Source: Tritrichomonas musculus (lineage: Eukaryota > Parabasalia > Tritrichomonadida > Tritrichomonadidae). Taken from it: a stretch of DNA of 64,000 bases. The position numbers were made by a program, and so were the translations under genes. The DNA lies in contig JAPFFF010000022.1 in the NCBI GenBank assembly GCA_039105265.1, positions 992,001-1,056,000 of the forward strand. Reading direction: 5' to 3'. A model generated the notes under the pieces. It made no database searches. It saw only the letters and a program-made list of their open reading frames with translations, and was not told where the DNA came from. This document shows positions 29,594 through 41,131 of this stretch, piece after piece (position 1 is the first letter of the stretch; every line of letters begins with the position of its first letter).

Positions 29594-29670
29594 ATTATTT
29601 TTATATCACATGTCTCAAAAATAAATCTAATTAATTTTTTATTTTTTAATTTTTTATCTAATATAAAAAT
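29594..29670 (+). promoter_or_regulatory. Duplicated gene leader, copy 2
   Basis: Same blocks as 29034-29107, ending TTATCTAATATAAAAATATG at the start of the polymerase-like gene. Confidence 0.6.
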
Positions 29671-31607
29671 ATGTCATTAGACAATACACTAACAAATAAA
29701 TTAATTGAGTTATCAAATTTATTATATAATGAAAATTTAACAATTAATGATTGGAAAAATGAATTTGATAATGAAAATGATTTACGTGAAAATTTAATTG
29801 AAATGCTAGTTTCAGATATTTTAAATAAAGGATATGATGGAGAAAATAATTATAATTCCATGTATTGGTTCGTGAAAGGTTTAAATATTCCATCACCGAA
29901 ACCACTTAAACGTTACATAGATTCAGATGATTATTTATTCAAAAATTTAAATAAATACAAAATTCAAGATTCACTTGATGATTTCAACCGTCAACGTTTA
30001 CATGAAAAATTCAACCGTGATTTACATAAAAAAGATTCTTCATTTCTTAATGAAACATTCCAAAGATATTCGTGAATTTTGGAGAAGTGATTTATTATAT
30101 AATTCACCACCAGCTGATGCATTAAATGATGAGGTATTTTTCCCTGAAGAAAAACCAAAAGATATTAATTTACGTAATATTAAATCATTTAAAGAATGGC
30201 AAAAATTAGATGATGAACAACAAACATTAGTGGATGATATGATGAAATCATTATATAAAACACCTACTAATTGGGAAATTAATTTTGAACTTTTAAACAA
30301 TAAAGGCAAAAAATTAATGTTTCCATTACTCAAAAAATTCTTTCAGGAATACATAGACCCATTACCAATGGATAAATACAAAATAGAATTTAAAGTTAAA
30401 GGTCAATGGCATTCTAAACCATTAACACCTGAAGTTTATAATAAATTAATGGAAAATTTCACTGAAGAACATTTTATATTTGACCTTGACGAAATACCGG
30501 CAGAATTTACGGGATTCAATAGTGGTGACAATGCTGAATTACCTGATTGGTCATTATTTTCATCATTAAGATTTTCAAAATATTTACATAAAGATAGGGT
30601 TCGTAAAGATGTCGGTGGTTCATTCTTTAACTATATAGCTAATGATAAAGTACCTAAAAAAGTTATTGAGTATTTAAAACGTCTTCAAATATTTGATTCA
30701 TTAGTGGATGAAAAAGTAACTGTTCTTGAAGAAGCAAAAGAATTCACTCGGAGTTATTATGATAATTTAACTGGTGATTTAGAATATGAAACCATTGAGA
30801 TTCCAGCAAAAATTACAAAATCAACTAAACAACGTGAAGAATTGGATGATTGCTGCTTCGTTTATGCTCTCAAACAAACAGGTTATTATTCAGATGACAT
30901 TTTAAATCAAATACGATTAAGAATTAATAATAGGTATTTATCACAAGGTTCAATTGAAAAAATATGTCAAGAGTTTAAGATACATATTAAGTTATCATAT
31001 ATTGATGACAGCAGCGATAGAAAAAATAAAAAGACAACGGTTCAACAATGCAAAAACAAAGTCCGTAAGTCATATTTGGGAGTCAAAGATGCTGAACCTC
31101 AACGAACCCATACATTTAACGTTTATGAAGACCATTATTTCATAGAAGAGAAAACACCATTTAGTACTTATTATATTAAACATTTAATTGAATGTACCGA
31201 GGATAAATTCGATAAAGAATATAATAGTGACCATTGGAGGAAAACCAGATATTATATTTCATCATCAAATTTAGTCCGTGAATTAATGAAGCAAGGATAT
31301 TTTAATCCAATCACTTATGGTCAATATCGAATATTAAAAACTGTTTTCTATCATGAATTTGATAAAGATTTAACAAATATTAATTTAGAATATGAACCTG
31401 AATATTGCACGAAATTAATAGCTCCAAAAATTGTTAAAGAAAGCGAAAACAAAACTGACCCTACTTATTGGTACGCTGACTTTGAAGCTGACGTTTCAGG
31501 TAATATTCATAAACCATTTATGTGTGTTCTTCAATCACAAAATGGAAAAATTAATGAATGCTTTAAAGGTAAAACATGTAATAAACAATTTCTTGATTTC
31601 TTACCTG
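29671..31607 (+). pseudogene. Family B polymerase-like gene, N-terminal part, cut by P3
   Basis: Begins MSLDNTLTNKLIELSNLLYN. The central part has a Cys-centred block DDCCFVYALKQTGYYSDD followed by GSIEKICQEFKIHIKLSYI, typical of the papain-like module ahead of many mobile-element family B polymerases. It ends with YWYADFEADVSGNIHKPF, the exonuclease I motif, shortly before P3 begins at 31608. Not closely related to the P1/P3 polymerase. Broken about once besides the P3 insertion; outer bounds only. Confidence 0.65.
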
Positions 31608-31951
31608 AGTAGTATATGTATGTCCCTATTGGTGGTCGAATAATTTTTCTAGGTCTCCCAATACCAGGAACCAAGCTCAAAACCTCATTTTGAAAATTAA
31701 CGAAAAACTTATCCACAGGGTTTAAATTTTAATTAGCCTCCATAATCTGTTGTAGAACAAGGCCTGTCATAAAGCGCTAAACACTCATTTTAAAATTTAT
31801 TTCAAAGTTAATTCGGGATTTAATTTCGGCGCTTTACGCCACAGTCAAGCGAAGCTTGATTTTAAATAAGGGCTCCAGAGTGAATCTGAGAACAAGTTAT
31901 AAAATTTTAATTTTTCAAACTAATTTTTTTCCACATTTTTATTTTTGATAA
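31608..31951 (+). repeat. P3 left terminal region
   Basis: Starts AGTAGTATATG; shares TCTCCCAATACCAGGAACCA with the P4 end. Contains GC-rich hairpins GGCG-CTTTA-CGCC (31828-31840) and CAAGC-GAA-GCTTG (31846-31858). The far copy is not in the window, so TIR length is unknown. Confidence 0.75.
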
Positions 31952-33575
31952 ATGGCTTTCAACCAAAATTCATTTATTGATTTTACTAATGACGATATTG
32001 TTGAATCTATTAATAATATTAATCAAGGACTTAATGAAAATCTTGAAATTGCAGATACTCGTCGATATCGAGGAGGTGCTAAATTACGAAATATCAGAAC
32101 ATTATATACATATCTTAATCAACATAATGCTCAAGAAATAATTAATCCTGATTTCAATAATAGTAATGATTTTCTGATAAAACTTGATAACTTCATTATT
32201 CATGAACAAGAACGTCACAAACAATTATTAAATGAATCTTATGAACGAAATTATGAAAATATATCAAAACGTGAATCATTTTATGATGATGAACAACCAA
32301 ATGAATCTGATATTCACTATTTTAATGAACAACAATCTCAAATCAATCAAGAATATCAGAATCAACGAAATGAACAAAATTATAACAATAATATTGCAAA
32401 ACGTGAATCATTTTATGATGATGAACAACCAAATGAATCTGATGTTGAATACTTTGAACAAGAGCAAAATAAAATTAAACGACATTATGAAATCGAAGAT
32501 GCAATTAAACGTGCAAATGAAGCCATTGATAATGCAATTCAATTAATCAATGAATCCAAACCAACTCTCAAGAAAATTGAACCAAAACACATTAAAGATA
32601 AAGCACATTTACTTGAATATTACATTCCTGAAAACGAAGAATTATATGAATATCTTGATAAATTCAATAACAAATTTAAATCAAAACACAATGATTATCT
32701 TATGATTAATGAACCACATGATTTTGATAAAGCAGTTGAGGTTTGGGATTATTATACCAAATATGATAAAGATTATGTTGATAAAGAGGAATACAATGGC
32801 TCCCCAATTGTTATTTATTATTTCAATCAAATCTCATCATTAAATCAAATCTTCGAATCATTGCAACAAGTATTTGATAGAGAACTAAAACCATTCAAAA
32901 TTCATTTCCAATTATCTGGTGTATTTGAAACTCCTGTTCATGATTTGGAGAATGAAGAAGAGGACCATTTCGAATATGAAGCACGAAATATTAATTGGAA
33001 AAATTATCAATCTACAATTCCTATAATAATATCATCATTACAGGACCTTGATTATGTTAAAATGTATATTGAATCGAATCTCAATTCATATGAAACATCA
33101 ACTTCATCAACTAAATTAACAATCGTTGGTTCAATTTCATTTACTGTCTCACGAATGCGAAAGGTTACTGGACATATTAAAGATTTACCAGAAGAATTCA
33201 TCAAAAATGATTTTATTATATCTGACAATGAAGATGATAAATTATGTTTCTATCGATTTTTAGCAATCTGTTTAAATAATGAATTAGCAAATACTAAAAA
33301 ATATCGAGTACAAGATAGAACTAAGGTTGCTAAAAAAATCCTTCTCAAAGAACATAACATTGAATATACAACTAAAATTCCAAAACAAGGATTAAATATT
33401 CTCAAAGAATTCAAAGGAGTAACAATGGAACAAATGGAAGAATTGTCTAAGAAATATCATCTCAACATTAATATTTATGAGTTTCATAAAACTGATAATT
33501 CTTCCTATTATGACTTATCTGAACAATGGTTTTTCGATAAATCTTATCCAACTCATTCTGCATTGCTTTTCTCGA

Positions 33576-33605
33576 CTTGCTGCAGCAAGACTGGGACTTC
33601 GTCCC
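33576..33605. repeat. Paired hairpins inside the polymerase coding region
   Basis: A 14-bp perfect palindrome CTTGCTGCAGCAAG, then GGGAC-TTC-GTCCC. P1 lacks this segment; P3 has 11 extra residues here, so the insertion keeps frame. Confidence 0.8.
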
Positions 33606-34063
33606 CGAAAGACCAAATAATTCATATCATGTACATAAAGAATCCTGAAAAACTAACTCAAATACATATTTGTCCAAAATGTCATTCATACACTCATCGT
33701 GGCAATTCTCAAATCAATCGATTTGAATCTCATGTCAAACATTGTGATGGTGTCTTCAAGAAGAACTTTATTCCAAACAAGGAACCACTTCCATTCTGTC
33801 CACATATCTTAAACAATCCTGTTTATGAATATTGTTTGGCATACGATTTAGAATGGAAACCTAACATTTATTATATAACATACGATTTTGAAACGATGGA
33901 ACAATCAGTTAATAAATCGATTTCTGATTCAACTGTAATCAATTCACGTTTGATACCTCTTTCTGTTTCTTCATGTGTTAAATTATCTTCAGGATTAATT
34001 ACTAAACATTTCTCATTAAGAGAGTCTGAAGAGTTTATTCCAGAATGGATTTCATGGTTGTTC

Positions 34064-36153
34064 AGTAGTATATAAATGGCGTGATTTCTTAACGTCCCTA
34101 TCGGTCCGTTAACAACCCACGCCATTTGGCCGCTGTGTAGTCATTTTTGAGAGCTCATTATCGTGGATAACAAACGTATTGAAATCATTTTGTGAAGGTA
34201 ATTTTGTGAAGGTCATTTGTGAAGGTCATTTGTGAAGGTCATTTTGTGAAGGTCATTTTGTGAAGGTCATTGAAAATATTAATAGAGTCGTTTTAAAAGT
34301 TTGATTATGTTTATTGATTATCACCGAAAATAGGGAGAAAATGTTAACATTCCATGCATCAACTAATCTAGACACTTCATCTTTCATTTCCCTTTCTGCT
34401 TCCTCTAACGATTTGTTCTTGTATGAGTCTAATTTTGCTTGAAATTCTTCATCTGTTCGTCCAGGATAAAACCAATTAAAATATTGAGTAACGTTCTTAT
34501 ACATTGCATCGTTTGTTTCTAATCCTCTGATATGTTTTTGTTTCTTTTCATTCTCTTCTTTCAATAATTGAAGTATTTCGGTCTCTATTTTTTGCTGAGA
34601 TTGAGTTGCAGTTGCAATTCTTTGATTCATTGTTGCAATTAAATTATCTATTTCTTGAATAATGGTATTTTTTAATACAGCTTCTTTTTCTTCTAAATAA
34701 GCTTCTGGTGTTCCACCATTACCCCATGTTTTTAGTGCAATATCCATCTCTTGTTTAGCAAATGCAATGTTTGCCTGATTGTATGCCTCCCTCCATGCTT
34801 GATCTAATCCTTCGTTTTGTCCAAATTGAAAATATGTGTAATTATTGTATTCATTCAAAAATCTTTGTTGTCCATCTTCACTGATTTTCATTTCTTGTTC
34901 GAATTTGCACTGTTTCATTGCCATGATTGTTCGCAATTGGAAAAAATTACTTGTACTTCTAAAAAGTAATTTCGTTAGATTATCTGAATTGAATGATGCA
35001 CCTGTATTTTGCAATGTTAATATTGCATACTGTAGACTTAAGGCACCATTGGATCGTTCTATTGCTATTTTATCTGGATTGGGTTGACCATTTTCCACTT
35101 TGAATGTACAAAATGGATCATTTTTAATCATCCATGCGGCAGACATTAATACTTGATATAGTCTTTGATTTTCTGCTGCCATACCACCATTAAATTCCAT
35201 ATCCCAAATTGATAAATTGACTTCTCTTTCGTTTCTAACTGATATATTTGGCAAAATATCCGCTTTATAACATCGATAACTCTCTAGAGCCGCTTCTTGA
35301 TTCACCCAATTTGGCCATTTTGTCCACGGTAATCCTTCAAATTGACCTAGATAATGTTTGACCATTTGATAATAGCAACAATTTAATGCACCGTTGGATG
35401 ATATTATAATATTATCTTGTTTATAGAATGGCAAAACTGCTTCTTCCCAAAATTCTTGATAATTTCTCCTCTTTTTTGCAATTTCATATATTAATTTTGA
35501 TTCGCCTTTTGTAAAACCGACTTCTTGCCACATCGTATGAGGTTGTAATTTCTCATCAAGGCATAATATATCGTATCTTTTTATTTGCAAAGCCAATACT
35601 TCTGATATTATATCCACGTCTTCTGCAAAATGTTCCATCGATGGTATTATTTTGTTATCAGGTTGTCCTCCAATTGCCAAATATGTATCGTATTCTATGA
35701 GATATCTTAAGAAAAGTATTTCCCCAGATGCTGAAAACTGTGCTTTATTTTCTTTCATCGTCTTGTATCCATTTTCCATATCTTGTATTCTATTTCCACA
35801 GTTTGTTCCAATAAATGTTTTCAACCCATCGACAATCGTAGATGTCATTTTCAATAACTTTAAAATTGTATGAGTTCATTGAAAAAGTTCATTCGTGTAA
35901 ACCATTGACTCACAAATAAATTGTGAGGGCCTGCTGAAAGCAGTCAAAAAGTTCCACAAAATGACCTTCACAAAATGACCTTCACAAATGACCTTCACAA
36001 ATGACCTTCACAAAATGACCTTCACAAAATGATTTCAATACGTTTGTTATCCACGATAATGAGCTCTCAAAAATGACTACACAGCGGCCAAATGGCGTGG
36101 GTTGTTAACGGACCGATAGGGACGTTAAGAAATCACGCCATTTATATACTACT
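34064..36153. mobile_element. 2.1-kb mini-element with Polinton-type ends inside P3 polymerase
   Basis: 199-bp inverted repeats (34064-34262 and 35955-36153) with about one difference, starting AGTAGTATATAAATGGCG. TGTTC is duplicated at 34059-34063 and 36154-36158. Each TIR holds an internal inverted pair TGGCGTG/CACGCCA and five to six tandem units of GAAGGTCATTTTGT or GAAGGTCATTTGT at its inner end. One gene inside, unlike any transposase or integrase. The end sequence and 5-bp duplication match P2, so a Polinton integrase may move it in trans (inference). TIR identity implies recent insertion; it looks whole. Confidence 0.88.
34253..35854 (-). CDS. Unknown 533-residue helical protein carried by the mini-element
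   Basis: Starts MKMTSTIVDGLKTFIGTNCG (ATG 35854; a second ATG two codons on). Largely alpha-helical by composition; Trp-rich patches (GLPWTKWPNWVN; LSIWDMEFNGGMAAENQRLY), a central NPDKIAIERSNGALSLQYAI block, and a C-terminal coiled coil rich in Gln/Glu/Lys (TQSQQKIETEILQLLKEENE). No DDE, HUH, tyrosine-recombinase or polymerase motif. The end of the frame runs into the tandem repeats of the TIR. The compact helical architecture could suit a nucleoprotein-like or structural role, but I do not recognise it. It is the sole cargo of the element. Confidence 0.72.
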   Translation of the reverse strand: MKMTSTIVDGLKTFIGTNCGNRIQDMENGYKTMKENKAQFSASGEILFLRYLIEYDTYLAIGGQPDNKIIPSMEHFAEDVDIISEVLALQIKRYDILCLDEKLQPHTMWQEVGFTKGESKLIYEIAKKRRNYQEFWEEAVLPFYKQDNIIISSNGALNCCYYQMVKHYLGQFEGLPWTKWPNWVNQEAALESYRCYKADILPNISVRNEREVNLSIWDMEFNGGMAAENQRLYQVLMSAAWMIKNDPFCTFKVENGQPNPDKIAIERSNGALSLQYAILTLQNTGASFNSDNLTKLLFRSTSNFFQLRTIMAMKQCKFEQEMKISEDGQQRFLNEYNNYTYFQFGQNEGLDQAWREAYNQANIAFAKQEMDIALKTWGNGGTPEAYLEEKEAVLKNTIIQEIDNLIATMNQRIATATQSQQKIETEILQLLKEENEKKQKHIRGLETNDAMYKNVTQYFNWFYPGRTDEEFQAKLDSYKNKSLEEAEREMKDEVSRLVDAWNVNIFSLFSVIINKHNQTFKTTLLIFSMTFTK

Positions 36154-38901
36154 TGTTCGAACAATCGATGGAAGTACTGAATGATAAAATCGTTTATGAC
36201 AAATCGTTCCTCCCTGCTGATAAAATTTATGATATTGATACAAATATTTATACCATAACCTTTTTCGGATTTAATTCATCAAGATTTGATTCTAATTTGT
36301 TCAAGAAATATCTTAATCACTCTCATTGGCATGTTGAATCAAATTCATTAATTGGAACGATATCTTCATTAAAACAATTCATTCTCGTTTCAGACCATCT
36401 TCCAACAAAATTACGATTTATTGATGCTCAATCATTTGTTGCTGGAGGTACATTAAAACAATTTGGCATTGATTTTGGTGGTGAAACTAATTCTGTGAAA
36501 AGTGTTTTCCCATATGAGGCTGTCAATTCATCAAACTACAATGAAGTATTATCTAAATCCGAACCATTTTCATACAACGACTTTGACAGCTATCTCAACC
36601 AAAAAAACCCACTCTCAAAATCTGATTACCAAATATATCTCGAAGATGCTAAAAACTATAAAACACGATGGGATTACTTGCTTGCCTATAATGACAATGA
36701 TGTTGAAATGATGATTAAACCAATTGACAATTTAATTCAACTCAATGCTCAATACAAAGTTGATTTGATATCCAATCTATCATTATCTAAGAATGCATCT
36801 TGTATAAAATATGCTCTAGCATACAAGGATTTCAATCCTCATGAAAATTATAATCCTATACACAAATACAACGAATTCATTCCAAATCCTAAATGGTGGC
36901 AATTCAAATGTGAAAATTATTACAAACAAGATGAACGATACAATCTTACTCATAACCCTAAAAGAGACCTTTCAAAATGTGTTTCGTCCAATGATTACAA
37001 AGAATTTCTCAAACTTTACAATGACCCAATTAAAGGTAAATGTCATCTTTGTAAAGAACATTTCACATATCAAAACAAACCAACTCTTGATAGAATTAAC
37101 AATGATATTGGACATGAATTTTCAAATTGTTTGCTGGCTTGTGCTGAATGTAATAAACTTCGAAAACGAGATGACCCAAAAATAACTGCATTAAGAATTC
37201 AATTAAAAAAATATTGTAAACTACATCATCTTCCAACTTTGATAAATAATGAAGATGAATATTATACAATTCGAAATGCAATTGCTGGTGGATTATCAAA
37301 TGTAATGCATCGTGTTAACATCAAAGGTGAAACTCATATCAACAAATTCCGTTACGACGGAATTAATAACAAGGTAATCTCATATGATACAAATAACGTT
37401 CAAACACATATTCTTGGAATTGATTTTAATTCACTTTATCCTTCATCATTTTCATCAAATCCACATCCATTTATTAAGTACCATGGAGGAATTATGTTCA
37501 TGCCAGGTGCTTTCATTCGAAGGATTGAAGCAAAGGATAAACAATCTCGAGAACGTTGTATGAAAATCATAACTTCAAAATCTCGATTTTCAAATAAACC
37601 AAATTATGTTTTCTATGCTGTTGTGAAATTATCATGTCCCAAATCAAAAATCAATTATTTCATTAATTTCCCACCAGTATTTCGAAACATCAATATCACA
37701 AATAATGAAGAAACAATTGGTTCATACATGTACAATTACATGAAATCAAACAATTTAAATTCAATCGATAAGGAAGAACGTAAATTAACAATGTTGCTTG
37801 ACACAAATGGGGAATACATGGTTTTCTCAAATTATTACCTTTGGTTCCTTCTTGACCATGGATTGGTAATCGATGATGTCAAATCTGTTTCACAATATGA
37901 ATGTCACACTGGATTCAACCAATTTGTTAATGAATTTATGAAAAAACGTCAGGATATCATATCTGGGAAAGAGCATGGAAATGAAAAATTTTATAAAATC
38001 TCAATGAATGGTTCTTATGGATATGATGGAATGAATACTGAGAAGTTCTCTAAAATCAAAATTTGTGATGCAAATAAGGCTTATCAATCAATTATATCAC
38101 AAACATACATGGGTGGTGCTCAACTAAATGATAACACATTTATGATACAACATTCTCCTAAATCATATCATTGCACAACTTTTTTACAAGAATCACTTTG
38201 GACCCTTGATAATGCTAAATTCTGGTATTTAACTTTCTATTATGATTTTATGAACAAATGCTTGGACATGGATAAAATTCATTATATTGAAGGAGATACC
38301 GATTCAATGTACTATGCTGTATCAGGTGACCCAAATGAACCTCCAACTCAATTATTCAATCATGTTATCAAAAACAAAGAATACTATGACAAATATGTAT
38401 ACGAATTCATGCCAAACCCTTCAATTAACACAATTGAAGATGAAAAAAAGGTTCTTGGCTGTGCTATTGAAAAAACAGGTGAAAACATGATTGCTCTTGC
38501 ACCCAAATGTTATACCATTTGGAATAATAATGGACAAACCAAATCTCTAAAATTAAAAGGAGTATCGCTTAAGAAGAATGTAATCAAATCATCTGATTAT
38601 AAAGATATTATTGAAAACAATTCTGTTAAACAAGGTAAGAATATTAATCTTCAAATGAATGGAAATCAAATGTCAAAATTGACTATTCAAAAAAATGCGT
38701 TAACTGGTTTACATACAAAAATGATTGTTTTAGAAAATAATTCATGTGCTCCATTCATTAAAGGAATTACTGCTAATGATTATATTATTCAATGAAAGTG
38801 AAGATATGGGAATTCCCATACCATCAAATTTTTTTAAATTCAATTTTCAAAAATTAATTTTTCAAATTTAATTTTTTATTAATTTTTTTTCTTCTTCAAA
38901 A

Positions 38902-39704
38902 ATGAACTCAACAATTGTTACACCAATCAATGATGAATACGAATATTTACAATACAATGAACAACTTAGAATCATTCATTCCAAATCTGATGATATGTTT
39001 CAAATGCAATCTATCATTAATGCATGTCAATCAAATAAACCTGCTCGTCACTGGTTTGAAAATCAAAGTTCGAAAGAACTAATTTCTTATATAAATGCGA
39101 CCGGCGGAATTCCTACGGTCGAAAATTATATGAAAAACGAGATGATTTACCAAACGGATTGAGAGGTTATTATGTTCACCGTTTACTTGTTAATCATATT
39201 GCTATTTGGTGTTCACCATCATATTCATTTGACATAATGAAACTTCTTGATTCTTACTTTAATCAACAACGAATTCAATTACAAAATCAACTCAATGAAA
39301 AACAAAATCAAATCAATGAAAAACAAAATCAAATTAATAATCAACAAAATCAAATTGACAATCTAACTCCACGAGTTGTTCCAAATAATCGCGAAAATGA
39401 TTACAAATATCTTATTTGGCTTGAACAAATTCCGGATGATAATGCAAACGTGAAACTTCATTTAATTCGTCGACACAAAGACTATTTTAACAGAGTTCAA
39501 CAACATTATAACAATCCAAACGAAAGATGGTTCTTTAGAGAGAACCTTCCTATTTCAATGACCATTAATTTGGATATTAAAAACATTATTCGTGAAAACT
39601 TCGATGAAACAGAAGCTAATATTAATGGAAATACAATTACAATTAATCGTGAAATACTTGATGATTTACATGAAATGATTGAAACCTATTTTGATGAATT
39701 TTAG
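38902..39704 (+). pseudogene. KilA-N domain protein (P3), interrupted
   Basis: The KilA-N signature is visible: ACQSNKPARHWFENQSSKEL, GIPTVENYMKNEM, then GYYVHRLLVNHIAIWCSPSY and a helix (FDIMKLLDSYFNQQR). A Gln/Asn-rich coiled coil (EKQNQINEKQNQINNQQNQ) and a C-terminal domain seen in viral Bro/KilA-N proteins follow (KYLIWLEQIPDDNANVKLHL). DNA-binding regulators of this type are common in large DNA viruses. Broken about once; outer bounds given. Preceded by TTTTTTTTCTTCTTCAAAA directly before the ATG. Confidence 0.75.
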
Positions 39705-39788
39705 GAATAAATCAATTAACAAAATTATTTTTTTGTGCTTGCGGTAATTTCCGCACACGAATAAATGTTGAAAATCAAGCTGTAAAAC

Positions 39789-39821
39789 GGACAACAAAGT
39801 TGTCCTAAGGCACTATGTGCC
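39789..39821. repeat. Two GC-rich hairpins in tandem
   Basis: GGACAAC-AAA-GTTGTCC (39789-39805) and GGCAC-TAT-GTGCC (39809-39821) in the spacer after the KilA-N gene; 3-nt loops in both. Confidence 0.8.
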
Positions 39822-39934
39822 GAATCAATGTCAAAACTAACCGGAAAAAAATCCGTTTAGAAATTATTTTTTTTGTCAAATTCAAAAATTAATTTTTCAA
39901 ATTTAATTTTTTTTAATTTTTTTTCTACTATAAA

Positions 39935-40294
39935 ATGACAACAAATTACGATTCTGGTTTCATATATGTTGAATTTGATGAAAATGATGAAAATGATGAA
40001 ATGAAATATTATGAAATTATTAATGGTGTACGAATTGAATTTAATACAATTGATGATATTGATATTGAAGATGAAGAAATTTTAAATTTAAATAACATTG
40101 ACCAACATTCCGATGACGATGATGAAGAATTTTATGATAATCGTTATTGGGATGGTGTTAATGGTGTATACACTAACCGAAAAATGTATGATAAAGATGA
40201 TGTTCTATTACCTAATTTAAATGAAAATTATTTCGCAGAGCAAGATGAAATTAAAATCAAATTTCCTATTAATGATAACAATTTACATAATTAA
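39935..40294 (+). CDS. Acidic hypothetical protein (P3)
   Basis: 119 residues, very acidic (ENDENDEMKYYEI; IDIEDEEILNLNNIDQHSDD), then RYWDGVNGVYTNRKMYDKDD. ATG preceded by TTTTTTTTCTACTATAAA, the same leader as the next gene. No P4 counterpart in the window, since its place there would be beyond the right edge. Acidic composition recalls histone- or DNA-mimic proteins, but nothing more can be said. Confidence 0.6.
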   Translation: MTTNYDSGFIYVEFDENDENDEMKYYEIINGVRIEFNTIDDIDIEDEEILNLNNIDQHSDDDDEEFYDNRYWDGVNGVYTNRKMYDKDDVLLPNLNENYFAEQDEIKIKFPINDNNLHN

Positions 40295-40348
40295 TCAAAT
40301 AAATTTTTTTGTCATTTCTTCACAAACCAAACTTCGTTTTGCTGAGGT

Positions 40349-40390
40349 CAACTTCGTTGCCCGAGACCTTCGGTCGAGGCTCTTCGAGCC
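40349..40390. repeat. Three GC-rich hairpins in tandem
   Basis: CAAC-TTC-GTTG (40349-40359), GACC-TTC-GGTC (40365-40375), GGCTC-TTC-GAGCC (40378-40390): perfect stems, all with TTC loops, in the spacer before the 40439 gene. Confidence 0.85.
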
Positions 40391-40438
40391 GAATTTCAAT
40401 TTTTAAAATTTATTTTCAAATTTTTTTTCTACTATAAA

Positions 40439-40900
40439 ATGACAACCCCCAACCTTCGAGTATATGAATACATCAATTCATTAATCTCATTACTTCCAAA
40501 TCCAGATGAATATCAAAAATGTGATTTTACATTACTTTGTGAACGATTTCCAATTAATATCGGAAAAGGTACTTACCTTGTTCGCGTATTATATATTTCA
40601 TTATCCAATTCCGACAAAAAAATCACACGAATTTATCCAAATCAATTGAAAGATATGAATCTTGAACACGTAATTCTAACATCAAATCTCCGACGAAGGA
40701 TTAACATAAATTCTTTTGAAACATTTGTTAATGGTAACACAGATGTTCAAACATTTAAAGAACATTCATTTTACAATTATTCAATTGAACGAATTAACAA
40801 ATCAAATCAAGAAATGATTTTGAAACTTCCCGAGAAATATGAAATACCTGAACCACAAATATTTAAAGGAAACCATCAAGATATTGTTCTTGACGAATAA
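40439..40900 (+). CDS. Conserved hypothetical protein (P3)
   Basis: 153 residues, near-identical to 63481-63942 of P4. Begins MTTPNLRVYEYINSLISLLP; central CERFPINIGKGTYLVRVLYI and ITRIYPNQLKDMNLEHVILT, mixed alpha/beta. Converges on the ATPase gene across a spacer with a long imperfect hairpin near 40960. Conservation between copies supports function, but no family is recognised. Confidence 0.72.
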   Translation: MTTPNLRVYEYINSLISLLPNPDEYQKCDFTLLCERFPINIGKGTYLVRVLYISLSNSDKKITRIYPNQLKDMNLEHVILTSNLRRRININSFETFVNGNTDVQTFKEHSFYNYSIERINKSNQEMILKLPEKYEIPEPQIFKGNHQDIVLDE

Positions 40901-41131
40901 ATTGAATATTTTTTTGTCTATTTAACAGTGTTTTATATTGGTGTTTATTATCCTAGCGGAAGGTGCAGCGTGCCTGACGCACCTAAGTGTGGGTGTTGGT
41001 ATTTTATTAGCAGAGTATATTAAAAAAATATTTTTTTGTACTTACTGGTTGAATCTTATAAATTCAATACTTCCTTCTCGTGTATTCACCAAAACAAAAT
41101 CATGATTCTTCATTCGATTATATTGTCTCCA

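Larger units (their letters stand above)
29030..31607. mobile_element. Partial element with a second type of family B polymerase
   Basis: Two plus-strand genes, each preceded by the same ~75-bp leader; the second gene reaches an exonuclease motif and is then cut by the left end of P3. The left boundary is not defined. Codon use is more AT-extreme than in P1-P4. Could be another Polinton lineage or a plasmid-like element. Broken: about two interruptions plus the P3 insertion. Confidence 0.55.
31952..38795 (+). pseudogene. Protein-primed family B DNA polymerase of P3, split by an inserted element
   Basis: Same domain order as P1: Gln/Asn/Glu-rich N-terminus with a ~50-residue duplication (KRESFYDDEQPNESD twice), DDKLCFYRFLAICL module, exonuclease (YDFETMEQS), CHLCKEHF...LDRINND...CAECN zinc/HNH-like module near 37045-37165, motif A DFNSLYPS, motif B KISMNGSYGY and motif C EGDTDS. 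The 2090-bp mini-element at 34064-36153 interrupts it, with a TGTTC duplication. A GC-rich hairpin pair (33576-33605) lies within the coding region in frame relative to P1. The feature covers both sides plus the insertion. Confidence 0.92.

Noticed and set aside
34195-34262. Tandem GAAGGTCATTTTGT units as a CRISPR-like array
   Set aside because: No spacers of constant length; units are contiguous and mirrored in the other TIR of a eukaryotic element.
34253-35854. 533-residue protein as an RNA-virus nucleoprotein
   Set aside because: Only a general helical impression; no motif supports it, so it is left as unknown.
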